Origin: Planctomycetota bacterium
GTDB lineage: Bacteria; Planctomycetota; Planctomycetia; Planctomycetales; Planctomycetaceae
Reading direction: 5' to 3'
Length of the DNA: 44,348 bases
Assembly (NCBI GenBank): GCA_003670925.1
Contig: QWQG01000234.1
Coordinates: 1-44,348, forward strand
Shown here piece by piece: positions 10,056-18,392 of this stretch (position 1 is the first letter of the stretch; each line of letters begins with the position of its first letter). A program made the position numbers and the translations under genes. Under the pieces are notes generated by a model. It was not told where the DNA came from. It worked only from the letters and a program-made list of their open reading frames with translations, and ran no database searches.

Positions 10056-10643
10056 TCAATTGGATTCCATGCTGCTTTGGATAACTTCAGCGGCAAGCTC
10101 TTCGAAATCGACACGGTTAAGCGATGTCGTGACTAAATCTTGATAGACGCCTGCGGTGCTGTTCATCGCTTCAGCCGTGACATGTTCGCGCATTTTTCGA
10201 GCAAGCAGCAATTTGGCGGCTTCAAGTTCGGAAAGAGTCCCTTCACGGACACCGGGCGCATGTTTCGCCTTTTCAAGATGCTTTTTGGCTTCTGCCTGCC
10301 AGTGTTCGGACTGGCCAGGTTCTTCCATGATGGAGTCGGCAACCATCATGGTTTCGTTATCCGCGTTCTCGCGAGATTGCAATGAACCGCGTCCTTTCCC
10401 TGAACTGCGATTCTTTGCGCCAGGTGTCTCGCCATGGAATTCCGATTCAAACAACCCCGCAGAGCTGGCTGGGCGGTTGGAGGTTCCAGATAGGCTAAAA
10501 CCTACGGGGTCTACGAAATATTTGGCGACGGAATCTTTGACTTTCTGGTCCTGCGACACCAGCCACATGACCATAAAAAACGCCATCATCGCCGTGACGA
10601 AGTCCGCGTAAGCCACTTTCCATGCACCACCGCCGCCTGCCAT
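10056..10643 (-). CDS. motB: MotB-like flagellar stator protein lacking the OmpA domain
   Basis: Stator subunit partner of MotA, 195 residues. The ATG at 10643 is chosen because GGAG sits 9 bases upstream; a GTG at 10670 is also possible. The single membrane helix carries AWKVAYADFVTAMMAFF with the ion-binding aspartate D14, followed by the plug-like segment DSVAKYFVDPVGFSLSG. The rest is charged and helical. What is odd: family MotB proteins continue into an OmpA-type peptidoglycan-binding domain of about 100 residues, and here the protein ends at about 195 with none. Only 106 bases separate the stop from the convergent gene ending at 9949, so a frameshifted OmpA domain cannot be hiding there. 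It follows motA by 123 bases on the same strand. Confidence 0.85.
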   Translation of the reverse strand: MAGGGGAWKVAYADFVTAMMAFFMVMWLVSQDQKVKDSVAKYFVDPVGFSLSGTSNRPASSAGLFESEFHGETPGAKNRSSGKGRGSLQSRENADNETMMVADSIMEEPGQSEHWQAEAKKHLEKAKHAPGVREGTLSELEAAKLLLARKMREHVTAEAMNSTAGVYQDLVTTSLNRVDFEELAAEVIQSSMESN

Positions 10644-10766
10644 GTCAACTGTCTCCGTCGTTTGACTCACTGAGTCGAGTTGTCTTCTTGATTCGGACTA
10701 CTGTCTGCGTCAAATGGCACGTTCAATGCTTCACAGTGGCAGACCCTACCGACTTGCGCCGGAGAG

Positions 10767-11627
10767 TTACTTCTGTGCGTCCACTTCCTTAAGCATCTCA
10801 TCCAGTTCTTTGTTTGACGGTCGAACGGCCGTTCCGCATCCGCGTCGCACGTTATCCATCACGGTTCTGGGTGACCCGCCGCCGGCAAAGCCAACAACAG
10901 CTGCAGCAATTGTCTTTTGCAATGCGGCTTCTTGATGGCCCAAACCATCCATCGCACCCGCAAGTGGCCCGATCAGGCCATACGACAGGAGAATCCCTAG
11001 GAATGTACCGACCAGAGCTGCACCGACCTTATGCCCGATTTCTTCGACGGGACCACCGATGGCCCCCATCGTGACCACGATCCCAAGCACCGCCGCGACA
11101 ATCCCGAATCCCGGCAAGCCGTCGGCGCTCCGTGTCAATGCCGCAACTGCATCATGGTGTTCACTTTCAAATACATGAATCTCGGTATCGAGCAGCGCCT
11201 GCAAATTAGTGCCATCATTCCCTTCCATCGCGCCCTGCAGCGCGCCGGTGACAAACTCCATCAGATGATGATCGTTTGCAATCTTGGGATACTTCTGAAA
11301 AATTGGATTGTTGTGGCCTTCGCTGATGATAGGCTCCCAAGCCAACATTCCGTCGCGTCTGGCGACTCTAAATAACTCATAGAGCAGCTTAAATGTCTGA
11401 TTATAAGTCGCTTTGCCGGCATTGCCTCCTTTCAGCAACGCGAGCAGTCCCTTCATGACGTCTTTGAGTACCTTCGGTGGTGAACTGCAGATCATGGCGC
11501 CCAAAGCGGCACCACCGATGGTCACAATTTCCGAAGGGTGAATCAACGAATGAATATGGCCACCCGCCATTGAGAACCCGGTCAGCACAGAGCCTAAAAC
11601 GAGAATTATCCCCACAATCGGCAACAT
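10767..11627 (-). CDS. motA: Flagellar motor stator protein MotA
   Basis: Inner-membrane proton or sodium channel subunit of the flagellar stator, 286 residues, close to the usual MotA length. The ATG at 11627 starts MLPIVGIILVLGSVLTGF and has GGAG about 10 bases before it; a longer frame to 11663 adds twelve unconserved residues. Four membrane segments are visible: near the N-terminus, at SEIVTIGGAALGAMI, at GFGIVAAVLGIVVTMGAI and at GAALVGTFLGILLSYGLIG. The cytoplasmic loop holds VARRDGMLAWEP, matching the charged region that contacts FliG, and DGLPGF carries the proline equivalent to P173 of E. coli. motB follows on the same strand, so the pair is an operon transcribed away from aceE. Confidence 0.93.
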   Translation of the reverse strand: MLPIVGIILVLGSVLTGFSMAGGHIHSLIHPSEIVTIGGAALGAMICSSPPKVLKDVMKGLLALLKGGNAGKATYNQTFKLLYELFRVARRDGMLAWEPIISEGHNNPIFQKYPKIANDHHLMEFVTGALQGAMEGNDGTNLQALLDTEIHVFESEHHDAVAALTRSADGLPGFGIVAAVLGIVVTMGAIGGPVEEIGHKVGAALVGTFLGILLSYGLIGPLAGAMDGLGHQEAALQKTIAAAVVGFAGGGSPRTVMDNVRRGCGTAVRPSNKELDEMLKEVDAQK

Positions 11628-11733
11628 TGAATAGACTCTCCAAATAACCAGAGTCCGGCGCAAAGCCCGGAATCGTTCGTTTTCGCTTATCGTCGCACTA
11701 CACCGCGACTTGCGTAGAAAACAGGGTTTCTCG

Positions 11734-11868
11734 TCAGGGCTGCCAGGGTAGCGGGCGACGCTTCGGCAGAATCGTGATTACCGCTTCCGGGTGTTCCTCG
11801 CCGATTCCATGCTCTTTTGAGAGAATCGCAGGTCGGTGAGACCCCGCATTGAATGGGTTTGGGTACAT
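11734..11868 (-). CDS. Possible small protein upstream of motA
   Basis: A 44-codon frame from ATG 11868 ends 107 bases before the motA start, on the same strand. It reads with protein-like character, including AGSHRPAILSKEHGIGEE and the end EAVITILPKRRPLPWQP. The ribosome binding site is weak and no family is recognised. It lies in the divergent region between motA and aceE, which otherwise holds no gene. It could be a real small gene of the motor operon or chance. Confidence 0.25.
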   Translation of the reverse strand: MYPNPFNAGSHRPAILSKEHGIGEEHPEAVITILPKRRPLPWQP

Positions 11869-11999
11869 ACCTACAATCCGCCGCGTCTGGAGATCCGCCC
11901 GCACAGTCTGAGTGATGAAAATACTTAGAAAATGGATGTCCAAACCACTCTATGTCCGCGAATATAAGAAGCGTCAGAATTTTATCTCTGGGGATACGA

Positions 12000-14702
12000 A
12001 TGTTGGATCAGGCTATTCTTGACACGGTTTCGGGAATCGCTCCTGAAGAGCTTGATGATTGGTACGAGTCGCTCGAAGACATCCTGCATCGCTATGGGCC
12101 AGAAAAACTTCGCGAACTGCTGGTTCACTTGCAAGAACGCGCGTATGCGCGCGGTGTGATGCTGCCGTTTACTGCGAATACCCCTTATCTCAACACGATT
12201 CACCACAGCGACCAAGTGAAATTTCCTGGCAACCGGGAAATGGAACGCCGCATTAAAAATATCGTGCGATGGAACGCCATGGCTATGGTCGTGCGTGCGA
12301 ATAAGTACTACGACGGTGTGGGTGGGCATATTTCGACGTTTGCGTCGTCAGCGACGTTATACGAAGTGGCCCAAAATCACTTCTTTCAAGGTCGCAACTC
12401 GACTCACACAGGCGATATGGTCTACTTCCAAGGACATGCCTCACCCGGCATGTATTCCCGCGCGTTCCTCGAAGGCCGTTTGACTGAAGAAAACCTGATC
12501 AATTTCCGCCGTGAACTTCCAGCTGGCGTTGGTCTTTCAAGCTACCCGCATCCATGGTTAATGCCGACATTCTGGCAGTTTCCGACCGTGTCGATGGGAC
12601 TTGGACCGATTTGCTCCATTTATCACGCTCGCTTTCTGCGATACATGGAACATCGAGGATTATTGGATACGTCAAAATCTCGCGTCTGGGCCTATCTTGG
12701 GGACGGCGAATGCGACGAACCAGAATCGCTCGGGGCGCTGACACTGGCATCGCGTGAAAATCTTGACAACCTCACTTGGGTGATCAACTGTAACCTGCAA
12801 CGGCTCGATGGGCCGGTGCGCGGCAACGGGAAAATCATTCAGGAACTGGAAGCAGCCTTTCGTGGTGCTGGCTGGAACGTGATTAAAGTTGTCTGGGGGT
12901 CTGATTGGGATCCGCTTCTCGATGCAGACGAAGAAGGCAAGCTCGTCAAACGCATGGGGGAAGTCGTCGATGGTCAGTATCAAAAGTATACGGTGTCGTC
13001 GGGTGAATATATCCGTCAACACTTCTTTGGGACTGATCCTGAGATCCTGAAAATGGTGGAACATTTGTCGGATGAAACTTTGGAATCCATTCGCCGTGGC
13101 GGTCACGATCCGGAAAAGGTGTACGCGGCGTATCATGCCGCTGTGAACCACAAGGGCGCACCGACAGTAATTCTGGCAAAGACGGTCAAAGGATACGGGC
13201 TTGGCGAAGCTGGCGAAGGCCAAAATGTGGCGCACAATCAGAAAAAGATTGCCGAAGACGCGCTGAAAGTGTTTCGCACGCGTTTCAACATTCCAGTCAG
13301 CGACGCTGAAATCGATAAGCTGCCATTCTATAAGCCGGATGCAAACAGCGAGGAAATGCAATATTTGCACGAGCGGCGTAAGGCACTTGGTGGGTTCGTT
13401 CCCGTCCGCACGGCATGCAGCGAAAGACTCGAAGTGCCGGAACTGGATGATAAAATTTTCACGACGAAACCCTTGTTGGCTGGGAGTGACGGCGGCGAAG
13501 GTTCCACCACCTTCGCGTTGGGCACAATAGTTCGCGGAATGGTGCGACATAAGGCCATGGGGCCGCGCGTCGTCCCGATTATCCCGGACGAAGCACGCAC
13601 CTTCGGGATGGAAGGTCTGTTTGCGCTGTGTGGAATCTATTCCAGCAAGGGCCAGTTATACGAGCCTGTCGATTCGAAAAACACGATGTACTATCGGGAA
13701 GCAAGGAACGGCCAGTTGCTTGAAGAAGGCATCAACGAAGCTGGGGCGATGAGTTCCTTTATTGCTGCCGGTTCGGCCTATGCGAATCTCGGCATGAACA
13801 TGGTGCCATTCTATGTGTATTATTCCATGTTTGGCTTCCAGCGTGTCGGCGATTTAATCTGGTGTGCAGCCGATACGCGTTGCAAGGGTTTTCTCTGCGG
13901 CGGAACGTCCGGACGTACGACGCTGAACGGTGAAGGTTTGCAGCACGAAGATGGTCACAGCCAGTTGATGGCCACGACCGTTCCATCGTTGCGGGCGTAC
14001 GATCCCGCTTATGGTTATGAGTTAGCGGTAATCGTCCAAGACGGTCTGCGTCGCATGTATGCCGAGGGAGAAGAGATTTTCTACTACCTGTCGGTCTACA
14101 ATGAAAGCTATGCGCATCCTCCGATCCCGGATCGCGGAGAAGTGGTTGATGGGATTATTCGGGGCATGTATCGCCTGAGTTCGACGGAGAGCAGCCAAGG
14201 TCAGCGACATCGTCCGCAGCTTTTCGGCAGCGGTACAATTTTGCGTGAAGCCCTTCGGGCTCAGCAGATCCTTAAGGAGAAATACAGTATTGGCACGGAT
14301 GTCTGGAGCATCACGAGTTACAGTGAACTCCGCCGTGACGCGATGGATTGTCAGCATTGGAACGATATGCATCCAGGTCAGACGCCGCGGCGCTGTTATT
14401 TGGAAGACACCCTCGACGACGTCACCGGTCCGTTTATCTCGACTAGTGACAACGTGCGTCTGGTGGCTGATCAGATTCGCGAGTGGATTCCTGGTGAATA
14501 TATTATTCTGGGAACCGACGGATTCGGACGCAGTGAGACACGCCCGGAACTGCGTCGACATTTTCAGATTGACGGCGAATGCACAGCGTATGCTGCACTT
14601 CGTGGACTTGCGCGGATGGGCGCATTTGACGGATCAAGACTGGCAGATGTCCTGATAGAACTGGCAATCGATCCGGAGAAAATCAATCCTTTGAATGCCT
14701 GA
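12000..14702 (+). CDS. aceE: Pyruvate dehydrogenase E1 component, homodimeric type
   Basis: Thiamine diphosphate enzyme that decarboxylates pyruvate and passes the acetyl group to lipoyl-E2. The 900-residue length fits the homodimeric AceE family (E. coli about 887). Alignment by eye with E. coli AceE is continuous: YPGNLELERRI-like FPGNREMERRIKNIVRWNA, SSYPHPWLMPTFWQFPTVSM, the ThDP/Mg motif GDGECDEPES (GDGE at 234-237) through NCNLQRLDGP (N263), DEARTFGMEGLF, and GGTSGRTTLNGEGLQHEDGH. The ATG at 12000 is chosen over 11952 because it matches the family N-terminus and has a GGGG stretch just upstream. aceF begins 141 bases after the stop on the same strand. Confidence 0.96.
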   Translation: MLDQAILDTVSGIAPEELDDWYESLEDILHRYGPEKLRELLVHLQERAYARGVMLPFTANTPYLNTIHHSDQVKFPGNREMERRIKNIVRWNAMAMVVRANKYYDGVGGHISTFASSATLYEVAQNHFFQGRNSTHTGDMVYFQGHASPGMYSRAFLEGRLTEENLINFRRELPAGVGLSSYPHPWLMPTFWQFPTVSMGLGPICSIYHARFLRYMEHRGLLDTSKSRVWAYLGDGECDEPESLGALTLASRENLDNLTWVINCNLQRLDGPVRGNGKIIQELEAAFRGAGWNVIKVVWGSDWDPLLDADEEGKLVKRMGEVVDGQYQKYTVSSGEYIRQHFFGTDPEILKMVEHLSDETLESIRRGGHDPEKVYAAYHAAVNHKGAPTVILAKTVKGYGLGEAGEGQNVAHNQKKIAEDALKVFRTRFNIPVSDAEIDKLPFYKPDANSEEMQYLHERRKALGGFVPVRTACSERLEVPELDDKIFTTKPLLAGSDGGEGSTTFALGTIVRGMVRHKAMGPRVVPIIPDEARTFGMEGLFALCGIYSSKGQLYEPVDSKNTMYYREARNGQLLEEGINEAGAMSSFIAAGSAYANLGMNMVPFYVYYSMFGFQRVGDLIWCAADTRCKGFLCGGTSGRTTLNGEGLQHEDGHSQLMATTVPSLRAYDPAYGYELAVIVQDGLRRMYAEGEEIFYYLSVYNESYAHPPIPDRGEVVDGIIRGMYRLSSTESSQGQRHRPQLFGSGTILREALRAQQILKEKYSIGTDVWSITSYSELRRDAMDCQHWNDMHPGQTPRRCYLEDTLDDVTGPFISTSDNVRLVADQIREWIPGEYIILGTDGFGRSETRPELRRHFQIDGECTAYAALRGLARMGAFDGSRLADVLIELAIDPEKINPLNA

Positions 14703-14843
14703 GCAATTTAAAATTTCATCCTTGAGTAGGTTGCGTCATGCAACGGCAAATGCACTACTCGCTGACCAATGGTGTGTTCCGTTTCGCTGCATATATTCTG
14801 CAATTTGTCATTTCCTGAACTCTGAACCCTGAAAACTCCAGCC

Positions 14844-16478
14844 ATGTCCATCGAATTCAAGTTGCCGGAAGTGTCTGAAGGAGTCACCACCGTTGACGTC
14901 GCAGAAGTGCGTGTCAAGGAAGGCGACGTGATCGAAGCCGGTGCAGTTGTCTGCGAAGTTGAAACCGACAAAGCTGTCGCGGAGATCAATTGCCCTCATG
15001 CAGGGAGAATTACAAAACTTCTCATTAAGTCTGGCGATAAGCTAAAGGTCGGCCAGGCTATTCTGATCATCGAAGGGGCGGAGGCCACGCCACTTGCGGG
15101 GGGTGGATCGCAGACGGCAGCAGTTGCAAAACCAGCCGCCCCACCGATGCCCAACGTCCCACCGCCTTCCCAGGCACCGATCGCACCCGCACCCGTCTTG
15201 AGCAGCGGACCTGTGGATTTCAAATTGCCGCAAGTTTCGGAGGGCGTAACAAAGGTCGATATCGCTTCAGTCAACGTGAAGGTGGGGGATACGATTGCGA
15301 GCGGCGCCGTGGTTTGCGAAGTGGAAACAGACAAGGCGGTTGCAGAAATTAACTGCCCTCATGCTGGAATCATTACCGCCGTCTACATCACGCCTGGCAC
15401 AAGTGTTCAGATCGGCTCACCGTTGCTTACGATCAACGCCACGTCTTCGGTCACGGAGGTTGCATTGCAGGGACCTGAGGCGGCTCCGGTTCTGTCTTCC
15501 GTGCCGCAAGTCAAAGAACGCGTTCCGGTTATCGCTGTCGCTCCAGCTGTACTTCCAAAAGGCGACGGTCCACCAGCCGCGGCCGGACCGGGCGTGCGAC
15601 GGTTTGCTCGTAAGCTTGGCGTCAATCTCAAACAGATCAACGGAACAGCTGCTGGCGGGCGAATTACGCTGGAAGACGTCGAAGCGTTCGTGCGTAATCG
15701 GATGACTCAGCCAGCCGTTCCGCACGCCGCGTCGAGCCCTGGATTTGGCCTAGTTCAGGCGGGACCAATGCCGGACTTCAGTAAGTTTGGTCCGGTTGAG
15801 AAAGTGTCGATGAACAAGATTTTTCGCATGGCGGCGGCGAATCTGCATACTGCATGGATCACAATTCCACATGTGACGCAACACGATCTAGCCGATATTA
15901 CCGAACTGGAATCTGCTCGCAAACGCTACGTCAAAGCCAATCCTAGCTCACCTAAAATCACGATGACGGCCATCATGATTAAGGCCGTTGTGGGAGCCCT
16001 GAAGGCGTTTCCAAATTTCAATTCCAGTGTCGATCTGGTATCGGGCGAATTGGTGCAGAAAAAGTATTACCACATTGGCGTGGCTGTAGACACACCGAAC
16101 GGTCTCGTGGTTCCCGTGATCCGCAACTGCGATCAGAAGAATGTCCTGCAAGTCGCCGCGGAATTGACCGACCTTGCAGGTCGAGCGCGTGATCGAAAAC
16201 TCAAGACGGAGGAGATGCAGGGAGGCAGCTTTACAATCACCAATCTTGGCGGAATCGGGGGCACCGCGTTTACTCCGATCGTGAACTATCCGGAAGTTGC
16301 AATTTTGGGTATGTCGCGTGGCCAAAATCAACTTGTGATGGAAGAAGGGCAAGTTGTCGAACGCTTGCTGCTTCCTTTATCACTGTCCTACGATCATCGA
16401 GCTGTGAATGGGGCTGATGCTGCACGCTTTATCGTGAAGCTCTCTGGCAGCCTGACGAATTTTTTCGAGCTGTTTTAA
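14844..16478 (+). CDS. aceF: Dihydrolipoamide acetyltransferase, E2 of pyruvate dehydrogenase
   Basis: Core of the pyruvate dehydrogenase complex, which transfers acetyl from lipoate to CoA. Domains in order: two nearly identical lipoyl domains (about 2-77 and 127-198) with lipoylated lysines in VETDKAVAEINCPHAG at K43 and K164; Ala/Pro-rich linkers; a peripheral subunit-binding domain (GVRRFARKLGVNLKQING, about 250); and the catalytic acyltransferase domain (about 310-544). The active-site motif reads DHRAVNGADAARF, giving H518 and N522. Asn in place of Asp also occurs in other E2p proteins such as those of Azotobacter and Pseudomonas, so it is not a defect. It follows aceE; no E3 (lpd) gene is in the window. 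Confidence 0.96.
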   Translation: MSIEFKLPEVSEGVTTVDVAEVRVKEGDVIEAGAVVCEVETDKAVAEINCPHAGRITKLLIKSGDKLKVGQAILIIEGAEATPLAGGGSQTAAVAKPAAPPMPNVPPPSQAPIAPAPVLSSGPVDFKLPQVSEGVTKVDIASVNVKVGDTIASGAVVCEVETDKAVAEINCPHAGIITAVYITPGTSVQIGSPLLTINATSSVTEVALQGPEAAPVLSSVPQVKERVPVIAVAPAVLPKGDGPPAAAGPGVRRFARKLGVNLKQINGTAAGGRITLEDVEAFVRNRMTQPAVPHAASSPGFGLVQAGPMPDFSKFGPVEKVSMNKIFRMAAANLHTAWITIPHVTQHDLADITELESARKRYVKANPSSPKITMTAIMIKAVVGALKAFPNFNSSVDLVSGELVQKKYYHIGVAVDTPNGLVVPVIRNCDQKNVLQVAAELTDLAGRARDRKLKTEEMQGGSFTITNLGGIGGTAFTPIVNYPEVAILGMSRGQNQLVMEEGQVVERLLLPLSLSYDHRAVNGADAARFIVKLSGSLTNFFELF

Positions 16479-16628
16479 TTCCTAATTCAGGCGTGTCACC
16501 AGAATCGCAAATTGGCGGAAATTCTGACGCTAGACTGCGGTTCGCTCGAATGTTTCGGTGTTTTCCTACTATTATTTGTAATCCGCCACCGGTTGACGCA
16601 CGAAAAATGCCCGCGAAAGTAATCTACC

Positions 16629-18128
16629 ATGGGAAAGCCGACTGGCTTCAAGGAATATAAACGACAAGTTCCCACAGATCGTGATCCTCTGTTGCGCATT
16701 CTCGACTGGAATGAGTTTCATGAACACATGCCCGAGAGTGACCTGAAAGTACAGGGCGCGCGGTGCATGGATTGTGGAGTGCCGTTTTGTCATACCGGCG
16801 ACCTGATGGCAAATATGGCTTCCGGTTGTCCGGTGAATAATCTTATTCCCGAGTGGAACGATCTGGTCTATCAAGGCCGTTGGCGCGACGCATTGGATCG
16901 CCTCCACAAAACGAATAATTTTCCGGAGTTCACGGGGCGAGTCTGTCCGGCTCCATGTGAAGGTTCTTGTTGTCTGAGCGTGATCGAACCTGCGGTCACG
17001 ATCAAGAATATCGAGTGTGCGATCATCGATCATGCGTTCGAAATGGGTTGGGTGATTCCGCAGCCTCCGCAGGTCCGCACAGGCCGCAAAATTGCCGTGG
17101 TCGGTTCCGGCCCAGCCGGGCTTGCCGCTGCTGCGCAGCTGAACAAGGCCGGACATTGGGTTACTGTCTACGAGCGCGATGACCGTGTCGGCGGATTGCT
17201 GATGTACGGCATTCCAAATATGAAGCTCGATAAACACGATGTTGTGGATCGTCGAGTCCGGATCATGGAACAGGAAGGCATTACATTCTTTACCAGTACT
17301 ACGATCGGGACGGATATCCCTGCTTCGCAGTTATTAGAAGACTTCGATGCTGTGGTTCTTGCCACAGGCTCAACGCGTCCGCGGGATTTGGTGATTAAAG
17401 GGCGTGACCTGAATGGCGTTCATTATGCGATGGACTTCCTGCGTCCAAACACGCGGAGTCTCCTGAACAGTAAACTTGACGACGGGAACTATATCAGTGC
17501 CAAAGATAAGCATGTTGTCGTGATTGGCGGTGGCGACACCGGCAACGACTGTCTGGGCACTTCCATGCGTCATGGATGCAAGTCGCTGGTGAATTTTGAA
17601 ATCGTCGAACAGCCGCCCCAGCAGCGATCGTCCAACAATCCGTGGCCGCAATGGCCACGCGTGTATCGCGTTGACTACGGACACGAAGAAGCTGCCGCAA
17701 AGTTTGGCGATGACCCGCGGGCGTTCTGTATTCAGACGGCGGAGTTTGTGGATGACGGCAGAGGCAACGTCAAGGCGGTGAAAACAATTGAAGTAGATTG
17801 GCAGGTCATGACCGAGGGGGGGCCGCCATTCGTGCCAATTCCAGGGACCGAAAAGGAATTCCCCGCGGATCTGGTTTTTCTGGCGTTGGGCTTCCTTGGC
17901 CCTGAGCATCCTGTTGCGGATCAGCTTGGCGTTAAAATTAAGGAAGCGCGCGGCGGTATGAGCTGGTACGATGCAGAACACGAAAAGTACACGACCGACA
18001 ACGAAAAAGTTTTCGTCGCCGGTGATTGTCGTCGTGGTCAAAGCCTCGTCGTCTGGGCCATCAACGAAGGCCGCGGCGTTGCCCGCGAAGTCGATCGCTA
18101 TTTAATGGGCGGCTCCGACCTGCCGTAG
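16629..18128 (+). CDS. gltD: Glutamate synthase (NADPH) small subunit
   Basis: FAD/NADPH and iron-sulfur subunit that supplies electrons to the large subunit GltB for making glutamate from glutamine and 2-oxoglutarate. The 499-residue length is typical. The N-terminal Fe-S region shows CMDCGVPFC (C46, C49, C54), C67 and [12 protein letters not shown] (C106, C110, C114). The FAD site is [12 protein letters not shown] (159-164) and the NADPH site [13 protein letters not shown]; the final FAD motif [20 protein letters not shown] is intact. It lies 150 bases after aceF on the same strand and may be read through from the pdh genes. gltB is not in the window, which is unusual since the two subunits are often adjacent. 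Confidence 0.95.
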   Translation: MGKPTGFKEYKRQVPTDRDPLLRILDWNEFHEHMPESDLKVQGARCMDCGVPFCHTGDLMANMASGCPVNNLIPEWNDLVYQGRWRDALDRLHKTNNFPEFTGRVCPAPCEGSCCLSVIEPAVTIKNIECAIIDHAFEMGWVIPQPPQVRTGRKIAVVGSGPAGLAAAAQLNKAGHWVTVYERDDRVGGLLMYGIPNMKLDKHDVVDRRVRIMEQEGITFFTSTTIGTDIPASQLLEDFDAVVLATGSTRPRDLVIKGRDLNGVHYAMDFLRPNTRSLLNSKLDDGNYISAKDKHVVVIGGGDTGNDCLGTSMRHGCKSLVNFEIVEQPPQQRSSNNPWPQWPRVYRVDYGHEEAAAKFGDDPRAFCIQTAEFVDDGRGNVKAVKTIEVDWQVMTEGGPPFVPIPGTEKEFPADLVFLALGFLGPEHPVADQLGVKIKEARGGMSWYDAEHEKYTTDNEKVFVAGDCRRGQSLVVWAINEGRGVAREVDRYLMGGSDLP

Positions 18129-18392
18129 GGGCACGACGAGTTCTGTCCGTGAATGTGTTTGTGCAACTTTGCGCTTGTTGCCGCTTGGGGAAGATCACGG
18201 AGCCGCAACGTTGTACGCCGCAAATCCATCGGTGCTTGTGTTCAGCGAGATTCGACAAAACACGGCTTGCCACCATCGCAGCGCGGGCTGCGACTGCCAC
18301 CAACCGCAAATCAGGCGTGGCTGCTTGCTGAAGGGGCAACAGCAGCCCAAGGGCGGCTTCGGCCACGCCTCAATTTTCCCCACGCGCAAACA

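Noticed and set aside
12672-13550. Minus-strand frame of 292 codons
   Set aside because: It is antisense to conserved aceE motifs and has no family features.
16395-16412. Asn in place of Asp in the E2 active-site motif (HRAVNG) as a possible inactive enzyme
   Set aside because: Active E2p proteins of Azotobacter and Pseudomonas carry the same Asn, so it is a normal variant.
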